Notes under the pieces: generated by a model
What the model was told of the DNA's origin: nothing
Seen by the model: the letters and a program-made list of their open reading frames with translations, nothing else
Database searches by the model: none
NCBI RefSeq assembly: GCF_017939705.1
Contig: NZ_JAGKSQ010000003.1
Location: 493,584-557,583 of the forward strand
Direction: 5' to 3'
Origin: Halalkalibacter suaedae
GTDB lineage: Bacteria; Bacillota; Bacilli; Bacillales; Bacillaceae_D
DNA: 64,000 nucleotides
Program-made: the position numbers and the translations under genes
Shown here: positions 35,711 through 45,641 of the stretch, piece by piece
How positions within the stretch are numbered: position 1 is the first letter of the stretch
Layout: the number at the start of each line of letters is the position of its first letter

Positions 35711-36793
35711 TTAAACAGCTTTCAAACTACGATCCTTATTGAGCATAATTTGTCTCTGCTCCACCCTTCTATCAATGGCACTTGATATAGGATTGTAAAT
35801 AAGTTTAATTAAATGAGAAGTGACGATGCACATAAACATGAGCCAAATGAAAATGATCACAGGGTTTTTCGACATGAATGTTAGATCTTTAAAGAATGTA
35901 ATGTAAAAAAACATATGCGTTAGCCATATGTTAGTTGAATGACTACTGAGGTAGCCTAAGAAGTTATTTGCTTGAACACTTTTGTTCATAAGTGTAAACA
36001 GACAGATAAAACCAACTGCATTTATGGGAGCGATAATTGCAGACTCAATGAAACCGTGAAAAATTACAAGTCCGACTATCCCTGTAATTCCTAACATATT
36101 TTTAAACCTGATATGTTGACTTTTAATCCTTAATTTACTAATGATCTTATACTTTGCAAATAAACCTCCGACTAGGAAAGAAAATTGAGAGGTCCCTAAC
36201 AAAAATAGTAATTTCTCTACATCCTGAGGTAACGCTAAATCAAAAATTCCACGGTGAACTTGGAAATGACTAGTAAAGTAAATACTTCCTGAGATGAGAA
36301 ACAAATAGATAAATCGAGATTTCTTAGTTAAGTTTATAAGAAATGGTGAAAGTAAAACTATTATTATATAAACTTGTAAAAACCACCACGCACCATTATA
36401 AGAATAATCAATCAGCGTAAAACTTAAAATAAATCTCCAAATACTTACAAAAAAATCCCCTTTCCCAACAGCAAAACCAATTAGCAGAAACAAAAATAAA
36501 ACTATCCAGTAGTTAATGAACAGTTTAAAAATACGCATTAGATTTTTCCTAAAACTTGCTCCTACACTTCTACTTAAAAATACAGTATAAAAAGCATATC
36601 CCGTGACAAATAAATAGATGGGTCTACAAGCATCTCCGAATAAACCAACGTAATATTCAATCGGTATATCTCCTATCATGAAAAAAGAATTGTAATAACC
36701 ATCAATGTCTTTTCTACAAAAGAGATGAAGTAATACCATAAACATAATCGCAAAGCCTTTTAGGATTTTTGTTTCGTCTTTTGATAACTCCAT
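35711..36793 (-). CDS. Acyltransferase 3 family membrane protein
   Basis: 360 residues with about ten hydrophobic segments. The N-terminal motif ILKGFAIMFMVLLHLFCR places the conserved His in TM1, and RPIYLFVTGYAFY follows, as in acyltransferase-3 proteins that O-acetylate surface polysaccharide. It probably decorates the exopolysaccharide repeat unit. A terminator-like hairpin sits between it and the upstream flippase gene. Confidence 0.88.
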   Translation of the reverse strand: MELSKDETKILKGFAIMFMVLLHLFCRKDIDGYYNSFFMIGDIPIEYYVGLFGDACRPIYLFVTGYAFYTVFLSRSVGASFRKNLMRIFKLFINYWIVLFLFLLIGFAVGKGDFFVSIWRFILSFTLIDYSYNGAWWFLQVYIIIVLLSPFLINLTKKSRFIYLFLISGSIYFTSHFQVHRGIFDLALPQDVEKLLFLLGTSQFSFLVGGLFAKYKIISKLRIKSQHIRFKNMLGITGIVGLVIFHGFIESAIIAPINAVGFICLFTLMNKSVQANNFLGYLSSHSTNIWLTHMFFYITFFKDLTFMSKNPVIIFIWLMFMCIVTSHLIKLIYNPISSAIDRRVEQRQIMLNKDRSLKAV

Positions 36794-36822
36794 GCCTTAA
36801 CTCCTTCCTTTTTATTGCACAT

Positions 36823-36849
36823 AAAAAAAAACGTCATTGTAGACGTTGG
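36823..36849 (-). terminator. Intra-operon intrinsic terminator
   Basis: On the minus strand AACGTC-TACAAT-GACGTT followed by TTTTTTT lies between the flippase and acyltransferase genes. It may cap the main eps transcript unless read through, for example through an EAR-type antitermination RNA. Confidence 0.8.
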
Positions 36850-36868
36850 TTCCTCATTTTATTATGAA

Positions 36869-38665
36869 TTAATTTACTATCTGTCTTACTATCGCATCCT
36901 TTTCATTATTATTTTTTTCAGTAGCAACTAGGTGCCCATCTTGAATGTGGAATACTTTATCACAATTCTTGATTGTACTTAATCTATGGGCAATAATAAT
37001 TAAGGTCTTCTCTCCCCTTAAATTGTCAATTGATTTCATTATTTCCGTTTCTGTTTCGTTATCAAGAGCAGAGGTTGCCTCGTCCATAAATAAAATTTCT
37101 GGATTGTGATAAAGTGCTCTTGCAATACCAATTCGTTGTCTTTGACCACCAGAAAGTCTAACTCCTCTTTCACCAACCGAAGTCTCTAACTGATCTGGAA
37201 GCTCAATTACAAAATCCTTCAGTTGAGCTTGCTCCAATGCTCTCCAAACATTTTCATCATCAATCCGGTCTTTTTCGATACCAAATGCGACATTCCCACG
37301 TATAGTATCATCTATTAGAAATATAGATTGAGGAATATACCCTATTCTTTGCTGCCATATTGATTTTTGATCATTTAAATTTTTCTTATCTACTAAGATA
37401 CGTCCTTTTTGTGGAGTTAATAAACCAAGGATGACATCAACAATTGTTGATTTCCCTGCCCCTGATTCACCAATAAACGCTACAGAACTGCCTATTGGAA
37501 TTGTTAATGAAACATCACTTATCGTAGAACGTTCTTGATTAGGATAACTAAAGGAAACGTTCTCTAGTTCAATTGATTGTAAAAATGCTTTTCTTGTAAC
37601 TTCTGATTCACTGCTGGAATTAAGTTGATTAATCTCTAAGTCACTTTCAGTATATAAATCATTATATACAACCTTTAACGCTGGCTTGCTGTATTTAATC
37701 GTTGTAATTAGTCCCATTACGCGATTTATCGAAGGCATTAATCTGAATGCAGACATGGCAAATAGCGCCATCGTTGATATAAGCTGCTCAGTATCTGTAC
37801 CTCTTAAAATAATAATCAGCATGGTAACCAAAACGGTAGACACAAGTAAGGATTCAATAAATAACCTTGGTGCTTGTTCTAACATTTTATAATAACGTCC
37901 ATTATTTGCTTTTAGTTGACTTTGTTCTGTATACGCGTTAATAAAAAAACTTTCTTTTCCTTGTACCTTTATTTCTTTACTAGCCCCTAATCCTTGGTTC
38001 ACCCATTTGATTATTCTCCCATTTACTTTTTGTAGTTCAACGCCTAATTTTGAAATCTTCTTTCGGAAAATCATAAAAAATAATGCAACACTGCCTCCTA
38101 AAATGACAATTACAGCTAATGTAGCAAGAGGGGCAGTAGTCAAAAGCAATATTAGAATAAAAATAGTAACTAGGATCTCCGTTGCTAGTTGAAATCCAGA
38201 AAGAAGGATTCCCTGAGAGACTTTAGGAACTTCATCATTTACATTACGCAATAAATCAGCAGTATTCCGCTGTAAGTGGAATACATATGGCTTTGTTAAA
38301 TATTTATTAAATAGTTCACGGGATATTTTCACTTGAAGATTAAGGATAATTTTAAACTGCATATAATTAAAAAATAGTAGATAGAGATTTTTTAAAATAA
38401 ATACAAATAGTAAAAATATTACTGACACTATAATGAAGATGGTGTAGGACGAAAGGTTCATACTGTTGTAAATGAAAGCTAGAAGAGGTTGTTCGCTAAT
38501 AATATTAGGATTGGTAATGATAGCAACAATAGGAACAATTAAACCGATTCCTAGCGTTTCAAAAATCGCAGCTACAATCATCATTGCAAAGAGGATAAAC
38601 ATCTTTTTCTTTTCTTTCCTGTTTAAAAACATGAATAACTTTTTATATTCATTCACACTTCCCAC
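36869..38665 (-). CDS. ABC-type flippase/exporter of the eps cluster (PglK/MsbA-like)
   Basis: 598 residues: six TM segments in the first 320, then an ATPase with Walker A GESGAGKST, signature LSGGQRQR and Walker B ILFMDEATSALD. Its N-terminus (FLNRKEKKKMFILFAMM, then AIFETLGIGLIVPIVAII) resembles PglK-type lipid-linked oligosaccharide flippases. No Wzx/MATE-like flippase (EpsK) is present in the cluster, so this may flip the repeat unit. It could also export another cell-surface product. Confidence 0.8.
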   Translation of the reverse strand: MGSVNEYKKLFMFLNRKEKKKMFILFAMMIVAAIFETLGIGLIVPIVAIITNPNIISEQPLLAFIYNSMNLSSYTIFIIVSVIFLLFVFILKNLYLLFFNYMQFKIILNLQVKISRELFNKYLTKPYVFHLQRNTADLLRNVNDEVPKVSQGILLSGFQLATEILVTIFILILLLTTAPLATLAVIVILGGSVALFFMIFRKKISKLGVELQKVNGRIIKWVNQGLGASKEIKVQGKESFFINAYTEQSQLKANNGRYYKMLEQAPRLFIESLLVSTVLVTMLIIILRGTDTEQLISTMALFAMSAFRLMPSINRVMGLITTIKYSKPALKVVYNDLYTESDLEINQLNSSSESEVTRKAFLQSIELENVSFSYPNQERSTISDVSLTIPIGSSVAFIGESGAGKSTIVDVILGLLTPQKGRILVDKKNLNDQKSIWQQRIGYIPQSIFLIDDTIRGNVAFGIEKDRIDDENVWRALEQAQLKDFVIELPDQLETSVGERGVRLSGGQRQRIGIARALYHNPEILFMDEATSALDNETETEIMKSIDNLRGEKTLIIIAHRLSTIKNCDKVFHIQDGHLVATEKNNNEKDAIVRQIVN

Positions 38666-38695
38666 ACCTTTATCATCAATTTCTACAGTATCACT

Positions 38696-39856
38696 TTAGA
38701 CTTGGAGCAAATCATTTAAATTCAAACACCGATTGTTACTATCATTCGCTAAATTTCTTTGGAATTCATAAGCTAACTCAACATCAGTTAATACCTTTAC
38801 AATGTTTTCAATTAAATCTAAATGATTAAATTGTACAATTAACCCTGTCTTACCGTGGATGATCTGCTCTCTTGCACCTACAAAATCTGTAGTAACTATT
38901 GGTTTATTAAATATTCTTGCTTCAGCCAAGGTAATACAATATCCTTCATGCCTAGATGGCTGTACATATAAATCGCACTTTTTATAGTAAGGATAAGGAT
39001 TATGAACAGTCCCTAAAAGAATCAAATGTTCCTGTAGGTTGTTTTTCTCGATGATGGAATTAATAAGCTGTCTATTTTCACCCTCACCTATTAAGTACCA
39101 TCTTACGTTTAACCCTTTGGATAATAATTCCTTGAGTATAGCTGGAATAATATCCTGCCCCTTTTGTTCCGTTAATCTTCCAACTGTCAGTATTCGAAAC
39201 CCATCAAAATTATCCGAAAACCCACTATTCGTATTGGCCTGTAATTCACATTTTTCTTTATCGAGAATGTTATAAAAAACCTTTGTTTTTGAAGTGAGAG
39301 TGGGATATAAATGAACGAATCTTTCTTCAGCATATTTCGAGACACAATAAACTTTGTCATACTTTTCATAGTAGCTTTTATAAGGAACTAACTCTGTCTT
39401 ATATTGAGTAACATCACTATGTATCCAAGCTGCTTTCACTTTGGCTTTTATATTATCCATCACATACACGACCGGAAACGAAGCTGGAGTATGGTATGCT
39501 ATTGCAATATCATACTCGGTTTGTAATGTGGGTAGCATTTTAGATAAATACAATTCTTGTTCAAAAACGGATTTTGCTTTCTTGGAAAGTAGTTTGTACT
39601 TTCCAATTTTATAAGCATAATTAATATTTCCTCTTTTAACATTCCGCCAGATTTTGTCTATGGTTGAGTGACCTTCACCGAATATACAGCGCACCTTTAC
39701 ATGGCTTGGTATATCATTTATTAGTTCTCCTCCCATACCCATCACAAGTAAGGTAATATCATACTGATCTTTTGGCATAGAATCTAACATTGAAATTAAC
39801 GCTTTCTCAATTCCACCCATGATCATTCTTCTTGTTACCACAACGACCTTTTTCAA
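38696..39856 (-). CDS. GT4 family glycosyltransferase
   Basis: 386 residues, GT-B fold. The N-terminal MGGIEKALISML loop and the C-terminal VGRLTEQKGQDIIP, PYPYYKKCDLYVQPSRHEGYC and ITLAEARIFNKPIVTTDFVG blocks are typical of GT4. One of four closely similar GT4 genes in this operon (also 39876, 42193 and 44420), which look like a tandemly expanded set. The sugar donor and acceptor cannot be read from sequence. Confidence 0.9.
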   Translation of the reverse strand: MKKVVVVTRRMIMGGIEKALISMLDSMPKDQYDITLLVMGMGGELINDIPSHVKVRCIFGEGHSTIDKIWRNVKRGNINYAYKIGKYKLLSKKAKSVFEQELYLSKMLPTLQTEYDIAIAYHTPASFPVVYVMDNIKAKVKAAWIHSDVTQYKTELVPYKSYYEKYDKVYCVSKYAEERFVHLYPTLTSKTKVFYNILDKEKCELQANTNSGFSDNFDGFRILTVGRLTEQKGQDIIPAILKELLSKGLNVRWYLIGEGENRQLINSIIEKNNLQEHLILLGTVHNPYPYYKKCDLYVQPSRHEGYCITLAEARIFNKPIVTTDFVGAREQIIHGKTGLIVQFNHLDLIENIVKVLTDVELAYEFQRNLANDSNNRCLNLNDLLQV

Positions 39857-39875
39857 TCACCACGCCTCCATCAAA

Positions 39876-41051
39876 CTAGATTAGATGTTTCATTGGTTCT
39901 TCATTGTCTATAAAATCATTGTTAATATTTGTAGAAAACGTTTTACCTAAGTGTGGTGTTTTAATTAGAGTTCTGATCGCCTTGAAGATTTGCACGTCAC
40001 ATACGTCTACAATTAATCCTGTCTCTTGATCCCTAATTTGCTCCTTCGCTCCTGTAAAATTAGTAGTCACTATAGGTTTTCTCAGACATTTTGCCTCTGC
40101 CAGAGTAATACAAAACCCTTCATGTCGAGACGGCTGCACATAAATATCACATTGATCCATATACGGGTAAGGATTAGGATTAGAACCTAAAAAAACAAAA
40201 TGATCTTCTAGACCATTTTGCTTTACTAAACTCTCATACTTTCCTCTTGAATTCCCTTCCCCTAGACAATACCATCTAACTAGGTATCCGTTATCCACCA
40301 AAAGACGTAATGCCTTAATGGCGAGATCTTGACCTTTCTCTCCTGTCAATCTGCCAACAGTCAATATCCTTATGCCCTCATATTGATCTGTGAAACCCAC
40401 ACCTTCTTTAGCCTGTTTTATAATCATTTCCGGTGAAATCACATTTCTGAATACTTCTGTTTTGCCAGTAATTCTTGGAATCATTTTAGTTAATTTCTCT
40501 CGCCCTTCAATTGAAACAGTATAAATCCGATTAAATTTTTCGTATAGCTTTGATTCTACTGCTGCATTGAAGCCTATTTTTGTTACATCAAAGTGAATCC
40601 ATTGAATTTTTTTCTTGGCATTTATCTTTGTTAAGACAAAATTTGAGATTAAATCCATTGGTCCAGCATAAGCAACTGCTATGTCATAACTCTTTTCTCG
40701 AACTGGTTCATTCCTTAATAAGTAGTTTAGGAAAGGTCTTCTATCTTTTTTTATTTTTGATAACAGGTAGATACTTAGTAGACTAATCGCTTGCAGAACT
40801 TTGCCTTTTTTCAGGTAGGAAGATACTACTTCCTTAGGTGGATTCTCATATTCTTGTTTAATATTTTGATAATCATTTACGTACTCTACTTGAACATGTT
40901 TAGGAATATAAGGTAGGAAATCTCCATACCTCTCTAACATTAAGATCGTAACTTCATAATCGTCTTGATCAAGCTCTGATATCAGATTTAGTAATGCTTT
41001 CTCCGTTCCACCAACATTCATATTGATTAGCATAAAGATAATTTTCTTCAT
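39876..41051 (-). CDS. GT4 family glycosyltransferase
   Basis: 391 residues, with MNVGGTEKALLNLI near the start and VGRLTGEKGQDLAI, PYPYMDQCDIYVQPSRHEGFC and EAKCLRKPIVTTNFTGA later. Closest in sequence pattern to the neighbour at 38696, suggesting a recent duplication. It starts 4 bases inside the pyruvyltransferase gene. Confidence 0.9.
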   Translation of the reverse strand: MKKIIFMLINMNVGGTEKALLNLISELDQDDYEVTILMLERYGDFLPYIPKHVQVEYVNDYQNIKQEYENPPKEVVSSYLKKGKVLQAISLLSIYLLSKIKKDRRPFLNYLLRNEPVREKSYDIAVAYAGPMDLISNFVLTKINAKKKIQWIHFDVTKIGFNAAVESKLYEKFNRIYTVSIEGREKLTKMIPRITGKTEVFRNVISPEMIIKQAKEGVGFTDQYEGIRILTVGRLTGEKGQDLAIKALRLLVDNGYLVRWYCLGEGNSRGKYESLVKQNGLEDHFVFLGSNPNPYPYMDQCDIYVQPSRHEGFCITLAEAKCLRKPIVTTNFTGAKEQIRDQETGLIVDVCDVQIFKAIRTLIKTPHLGKTFSTNINNDFIDNEEPMKHLI

Positions 41052-42166
41052 ATAACACCTGATAGCTTATTGCTCTTTAATAAGAGATCTAATTCTTGGA
41101 ATTGCTCAGATGCACTTTTCGCCAACATATCAACCTTTAAGATGTTAGTAAAAGCCTTCCTAATGACAGCATCACTGTGCTGCAACTGAAGATTCTCCAT
41201 AGTAACCATAACATCTGCAAATTCGTTATCTTGCAGCATATTTACTGTTTTCTCACTGTAAATAACAGGCATTAACCCAACTCCCAGTTTCATGGCTAGT
41301 ATGTTTGCATGGAACCTAGCAGCTACAAACAATGCAAAAGAAGCTATCAACGTAATAGCTTCCTCTAAATTCCCTTCATATTCATAGACAATCACTTTCT
41401 TTTTTACTTCATCCGTAAGCTTAGATTGAATCTTGTCTATTACGTCTAAATCCCCTTCTATTTCACAAAAGGACATTAAACAACACTCATACCCATTCCT
41501 TACTAATGTCTCAATCGCCTTTACAGAGCTGTCTATGTATTCATCCTCGTACCTTGCTAATCCGTTCTTGTGATTGACATCGATAACGGAGAATCCTATT
41601 CTATCGTTCTTTGAAGAATTGCTGAATTGGCTAGTATCCATTTGAAAAACAATATCTGGTGCATACCTGACTTGTGGGATGTCTTTAAAGAGACTATAAG
41701 AATAATGATCCCTGAAACAAATGTCATCGCACATCTCAAAAAGTTGTTTATAATCGTTTAGAAACTTCTCTGTCTTTACAGGGCCAAAATTAGCTCCCAG
41801 AATGAACACTTGTTTATGTCGTATCTTGAATTCAGTGATCATTTTCAACCTATCACGATAGAGTGATTCATGGTACTCTTCTTCTCTAAAAATGGATCCG
41901 CCGATAAAGAGTAACGCATCGTGTTCTTCAGCGACTTGATCATAGTTCGTAATAGAGTCCTTTAGCTTCAACCTCTGCTCAATCTTGTTAAATAGTGTAT
42001 ACGTTCTTCTGGATACATTACCGTACTTAGAGATGAACCGATCATAATTTTTCCCAAGATAGTTAACGGTAAATTCACTATTCGGATAGCGTTGGGCAAG
42101 TATATCTAGAAATAAATCATCTCCAAGATTGAACTGAAGATAGATATCCACAAATACTTTTTTCAA
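41048..42166 (-). CDS. Polysaccharide pyruvyl transferase family protein (EpsO-like)
   Basis: 372 residues. It opens with the family pattern of an N-terminal strand and N-x-G-D-D (FVDIYLQFNLGDDLF), then ALLFIGGSIFREEEY, and later IGFSVIDVN and VAARFHANILAMKLG. Such enzymes transfer pyruvate from phosphoenolpyruvate to a sugar as a ketal, adding negative charge to exopolysaccharide. It sits between two GT4 genes. Confidence 0.88.
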   Translation of the reverse strand: MKKVFVDIYLQFNLGDDLFLDILAQRYPNSEFTVNYLGKNYDRFISKYGNVSRRTYTLFNKIEQRLKLKDSITNYDQVAEEHDALLFIGGSIFREEEYHESLYRDRLKMITEFKIRHKQVFILGANFGPVKTEKFLNDYKQLFEMCDDICFRDHYSYSLFKDIPQVRYAPDIVFQMDTSQFSNSSKNDRIGFSVIDVNHKNGLARYEDEYIDSSVKAIETLVRNGYECCLMSFCEIEGDLDVIDKIQSKLTDEVKKKVIVYEYEGNLEEAITLIASFALFVAARFHANILAMKLGVGLMPVIYSEKTVNMLQDNEFADVMVTMENLQLQHSDAVIRKAFTNILKVDMLAKSASEQFQELDLLLKSNKLSGVI

Positions 42167-42192
42167 TTCCGTTCACCTCCATTGATTTGCTT

Positions 42193-43374
42193 TTAACTTT
42201 CAATTAATTGATAAAATTTATTAATTTCTTTTGTTGTATCATAGGGGTTTGTAGCATGGAGTTGTGCTTTTATTTTTTTAAGTAAATCCTTATCTTCCAT
42301 ATACGTTCTAATACCATCATAGATGCTATCTAAATCGTGTTCTACGATTAGTCCATCAATTCTATGAGTGATAATTTCCTTGGCTGTTGGAAAGTTCGTA
42401 CACACAATTGGCTTTTTCAGGATTTTTGCTTCACTTACAGTAAGACCAAACCCTTCTTTAATAGATGTTTGAACGTAAATGTCACAGTTCCTCATATATA
42501 AGTAAGGATTGAGTTTTTTTCCCAGCAAGTAAAAGTTATTTTGCAGACCGTATGTGATAATCAATTCTTCCAGCCTACTACGTTCAGAACCTTCCCCAAC
42601 CACAAACCAGTTGAAATAGTACCCAGCATCTTTTAGCATTTTGGCTACTTTTATAGCTTTATCAAACGCTTTAACAGACTCTAATCTCCCAACCGTTAGA
42701 ATGTTCACTGTCGACCTATCAAATTCTTCAACTTGACCTTCGCTTGCCATCTGATCAATCATAGCTGGGTCAACGATATCAAGAATTAACTCGACTTTAT
42801 TCACATACTCTTCTCTAATTTTTGAAACAGAGTCTTTCGTGTTCATTGATACGGTTATGATCTTGTCTATTCGTTTATATGAATCATAATCAAAATTATG
42901 GTCATAAAGAGTATTAACGTAGTCGGTGTTTATCCAAGCCATTTTCTTTAATGCCTTGACTCTATTTGCTACAAAATACGTTGGCATACCCTGACTGTAG
43001 GCAATTGCGATATCATATATTCTGTCTACAGGGTGATTCATAATTTTCCCGATGCTGTTGTATACAACCTGCTCACTATGTAATGGGAGTTTTTTAATGT
43101 TATTTATTCTTAGGTTTAACGATGTTTTAAACCTGTAGTAGTAAAACTTGCTTGGCCAAGCTCCACTTTCCCTTTTTAGAAAGTTAAAATAATCTATCAT
43201 TGGTAGGTAATTAACATAGGTTGGTAGGAACTTTTCTAACTCTCCACCCTTTTTAAAAACCATCAAATCAATTTCAAACTTTTTCTCATCAATGACATGT
43301 AATAACGACATTAAACTCTTTTCTGCTCCACCAATTGCCAGTGAATCAATAACAAATAATAGTTTCTTTTTCAT
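42193..43374 (-). CDS. GT4 family glycosyltransferase
   Basis: 393 residues with the same layout as its paralogues: IGGAEKSLMSLLHVI, VGRLESVKAFDKAIKVA, YLYMRNCDIYVQTSIKEGFG and EAKILKKPIVCTNFPTA. It overlaps the GT2 gene upstream by 4 bases. Confidence 0.9.
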   Translation of the reverse strand: MKKKLLFVIDSLAIGGAEKSLMSLLHVIDEKKFEIDLMVFKKGGELEKFLPTYVNYLPMIDYFNFLKRESGAWPSKFYYYRFKTSLNLRINNIKKLPLHSEQVVYNSIGKIMNHPVDRIYDIAIAYSQGMPTYFVANRVKALKKMAWINTDYVNTLYDHNFDYDSYKRIDKIITVSMNTKDSVSKIREEYVNKVELILDIVDPAMIDQMASEGQVEEFDRSTVNILTVGRLESVKAFDKAIKVAKMLKDAGYYFNWFVVGEGSERSRLEELIITYGLQNNFYLLGKKLNPYLYMRNCDIYVQTSIKEGFGLTVSEAKILKKPIVCTNFPTAKEIITHRIDGLIVEHDLDSIYDGIRTYMEDKDLLKKIKAQLHATNPYDTTKEINKFYQLIES

Positions 43375-44420
43375 ATAGTCACTTTCTCCCTGTGGGTTAA
43401 TTTCTGCTTAACCTCTTTTAGATAACTAATATAGACGGAGTAAATGATTAGTAAGCTAGTAGATTGATGTTTGATTAGAAAGATATAAGGTTTATAAAGA
43501 TACTTTTTTGTTGAGAATGCATCCTTGTACGCATTAATATAGGGATTGCTCAATAACTCCTTAATATTAACAGTGACTTTTTTAAATCCTTTTTCTCTTA
43601 ACTCTTTACTATGCAGTTCAATTAGTGTAATCGTTATTTGTTGAACTTTTTCCGCTAAGATTGCCTTCATTCGGGTGCTACCCCCAACGGAATGAAAGAT
43701 CTCCTCAATATATGTCCAAACTGTAATAAAATTCTGGATATAAGCAGCAGAGACATTAGAACTAATGCTTCCTTGATTTAGTCTATTGTATTTATATAGG
43801 TAGTTAGGTATCGACGCAAAGGACTGACAATGAGTGACATACTGTAGAACAAAAACCAAGTCCTCGCACATAAAGAGGTTTTGATCCAGCTTCAACTGAT
43901 TGTTCTCGATAATTTTCCTTTTAAATATCTTGCTCCACAATACACCTCCAGTACCTTGGCAGACCATTTCCATCATATCGGTTTGCAAGACATGATGATG
44001 TTGGAGTTTGAAATCGCTATGTTTAATCACACCTGTCTTCGAGAAATCCATATATCCACAACACACTAAATCTGCATTAGAAGCTAGCATTTCATTCAAC
44101 AACATCTCGACATAATTGGTTTCAACTGTATCATCCGAGTCGACAAATACTAAGTAAGTACCTTTTGATTCAGAAATCCCTTTATTACGGGCCGCGGATG
44201 GACCACTATTTTCTTGAACTATATGGATGATACGCTGGTCTATTTGCTTATAATGACTAATAATACGACCTGAGGAATCAGTTGAACCGTCGTCAATAAT
44301 AATAATCTCTATACTTTCATATGTTTGATTCAAAATACTATCTAAACAATCAGATAAATAGTCTTCACAATTATAAACTGGAATTATGACACTTACTTTA
44401 GGGGTCATCCATACCTCCAT
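43371..44420 (-). CDS. GT2 family glycosyltransferase (GT-A fold)
   Basis: 349 residues. The N-terminal GT-A domain shows VSVIIPVYNCEDYLSDCLDS, IIIDDGSTDSSG, GPSAARNKGI and the D-x-D-like VDSDDTVE for metal and nucleotide sugar. The C-terminal part is variable. It shares a stop/start overlap with both GT4 neighbours, so the three are translationally coupled. Confidence 0.92.
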   Translation of the reverse strand: MEVWMTPKVSVIIPVYNCEDYLSDCLDSILNQTYESIEIIIIDDGSTDSSGRIISHYKQIDQRIIHIVQENSGPSAARNKGISESKGTYLVFVDSDDTVETNYVEMLLNEMLASNADLVCCGYMDFSKTGVIKHSDFKLQHHHVLQTDMMEMVCQGTGGVLWSKIFKRKIIENNQLKLDQNLFMCEDLVFVLQYVTHCQSFASIPNYLYKYNRLNQGSISSNVSAAYIQNFITVWTYIEEIFHSVGGSTRMKAILAEKVQQITITLIELHSKELREKGFKKVTVNIKELLSNPYINAYKDAFSTKKYLYKPYIFLIKHQSTSLLIIYSVYISYLKEVKQKLTHREKVTI

Positions 44421-45619
44421 TAACTGTTAACAAATTGATATAGCTTATTGATTTCAGAACCATTACTGTAATCCCTTTGTAAGCAGTTCCCTGCTAGACT
44501 CTCTCTCAAATTTACGTCTTGGCATAATGTTTTTAAGCCGTCTACGATTCCTTCGACTGATAAATCACAGACATATCCATCAATCCCATGCTCTAATTGA
44601 CTGTTTGCAGTCGGGTAGTTTGTAATTAACACCGGTTTCCCTAGAATTTGGGCCTCCCTAACCGTTACAGCCTTGCCTTCGTATCTAGATGGTTGACAAT
44701 AGATATCACACTTTTTTATATAAGGATAGGGATTTACTTTTTTCCCAAGTAGTATAAACTTATCCTCCAACTTGTTTTCTCTGATTAATTCTTTGATATA
44801 CTGCTCTTCTCCACCATACCCAACTACGAACCACTTAACATCAAAACCTTCTTGAACGATTTGTTTGCAGGCCTTTACAGCTAGATCAAAACCCTTTTGG
44901 TTGGAAAACCTCCCCACTGAACAGATCTTTATGGAATCATCTTCTGGTATTGCATCTCCTACATCCTCATTAGATTGTCTCTTTACAAAAGTAGAAGAAA
45001 TAATATTTTCAAGCACGATTGATTTATATTCTAAATCAGGAAAAACCTTCAGAAAAGATGTGTGACAATCTTTAGATACATTTACAATATAATCGAGCTG
45101 TGTCCACATTTTTTCATCTAACGGTTTATCAGGATGTACAATAGTAAAATAATCGGTATGACTCCAACCCAATTTCATTTTTGCTTCTACCTTTTCTAAG
45201 ATGAAATTGTGAGGTCCTAAAAAACTTATGGCAATATCATAGTGTACGTTTAGTTTAGGCAAAGCTGGCATCGAATAATGCCACGTATATTGCATCTGCT
45301 TATACGTTCTTTGTTCTTTCTTTAATCCAGTATTTTTCAAATTCGCTTTAATTTTGGCTAGGATTCTAGCACTTCCTAGGTAGATATGTCCCTCTTTTAT
45401 CACGTCTTTAATTGGTCTTTCAAACGTCGTATACTGTTTTATTGGCTGTAATAAATTCACCTGTTTTGGAATAAAAGACAAAAATTCTCCCTCATGCCTA
45501 TACAAAAACAGATCAATATCATATGACTCATAATCAAAGCTCTCTAGCAGTCCAATTAAACTTCTTTCGGCACCACCAATGTTCATTGAATACATACTAA
45601 TTAAGATCCTTTTTTTCAT
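44420..45619 (-). CDS. GT4 family glycosyltransferase
   Basis: 399 residues. Paralogue of the other three GT4 genes, with MNIGGAERSLIGLLES, VGRFSNQKGFDLAVKAC, PYPYIKKCDIYCQPSRYEGK and REAQILGKPVLITNYPTA. Donor sugar unknown. Confidence 0.9.
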   Translation of the reverse strand: MKKRILISMYSMNIGGAERSLIGLLESFDYESYDIDLFLYRHEGEFLSFIPKQVNLLQPIKQYTTFERPIKDVIKEGHIYLGSARILAKIKANLKNTGLKKEQRTYKQMQYTWHYSMPALPKLNVHYDIAISFLGPHNFILEKVEAKMKLGWSHTDYFTIVHPDKPLDEKMWTQLDYIVNVSKDCHTSFLKVFPDLEYKSIVLENIISSTFVKRQSNEDVGDAIPEDDSIKICSVGRFSNQKGFDLAVKACKQIVQEGFDVKWFVVGYGGEEQYIKELIRENKLEDKFILLGKKVNPYPYIKKCDIYCQPSRYEGKAVTVREAQILGKPVLITNYPTANSQLEHGIDGYVCDLSVEGIVDGLKTLCQDVNLRESLAGNCLQRDYSNGSEINKLYQFVNS

Positions 45620-45641
45620 AAGAAATCCCCCAAAAGTTTGG

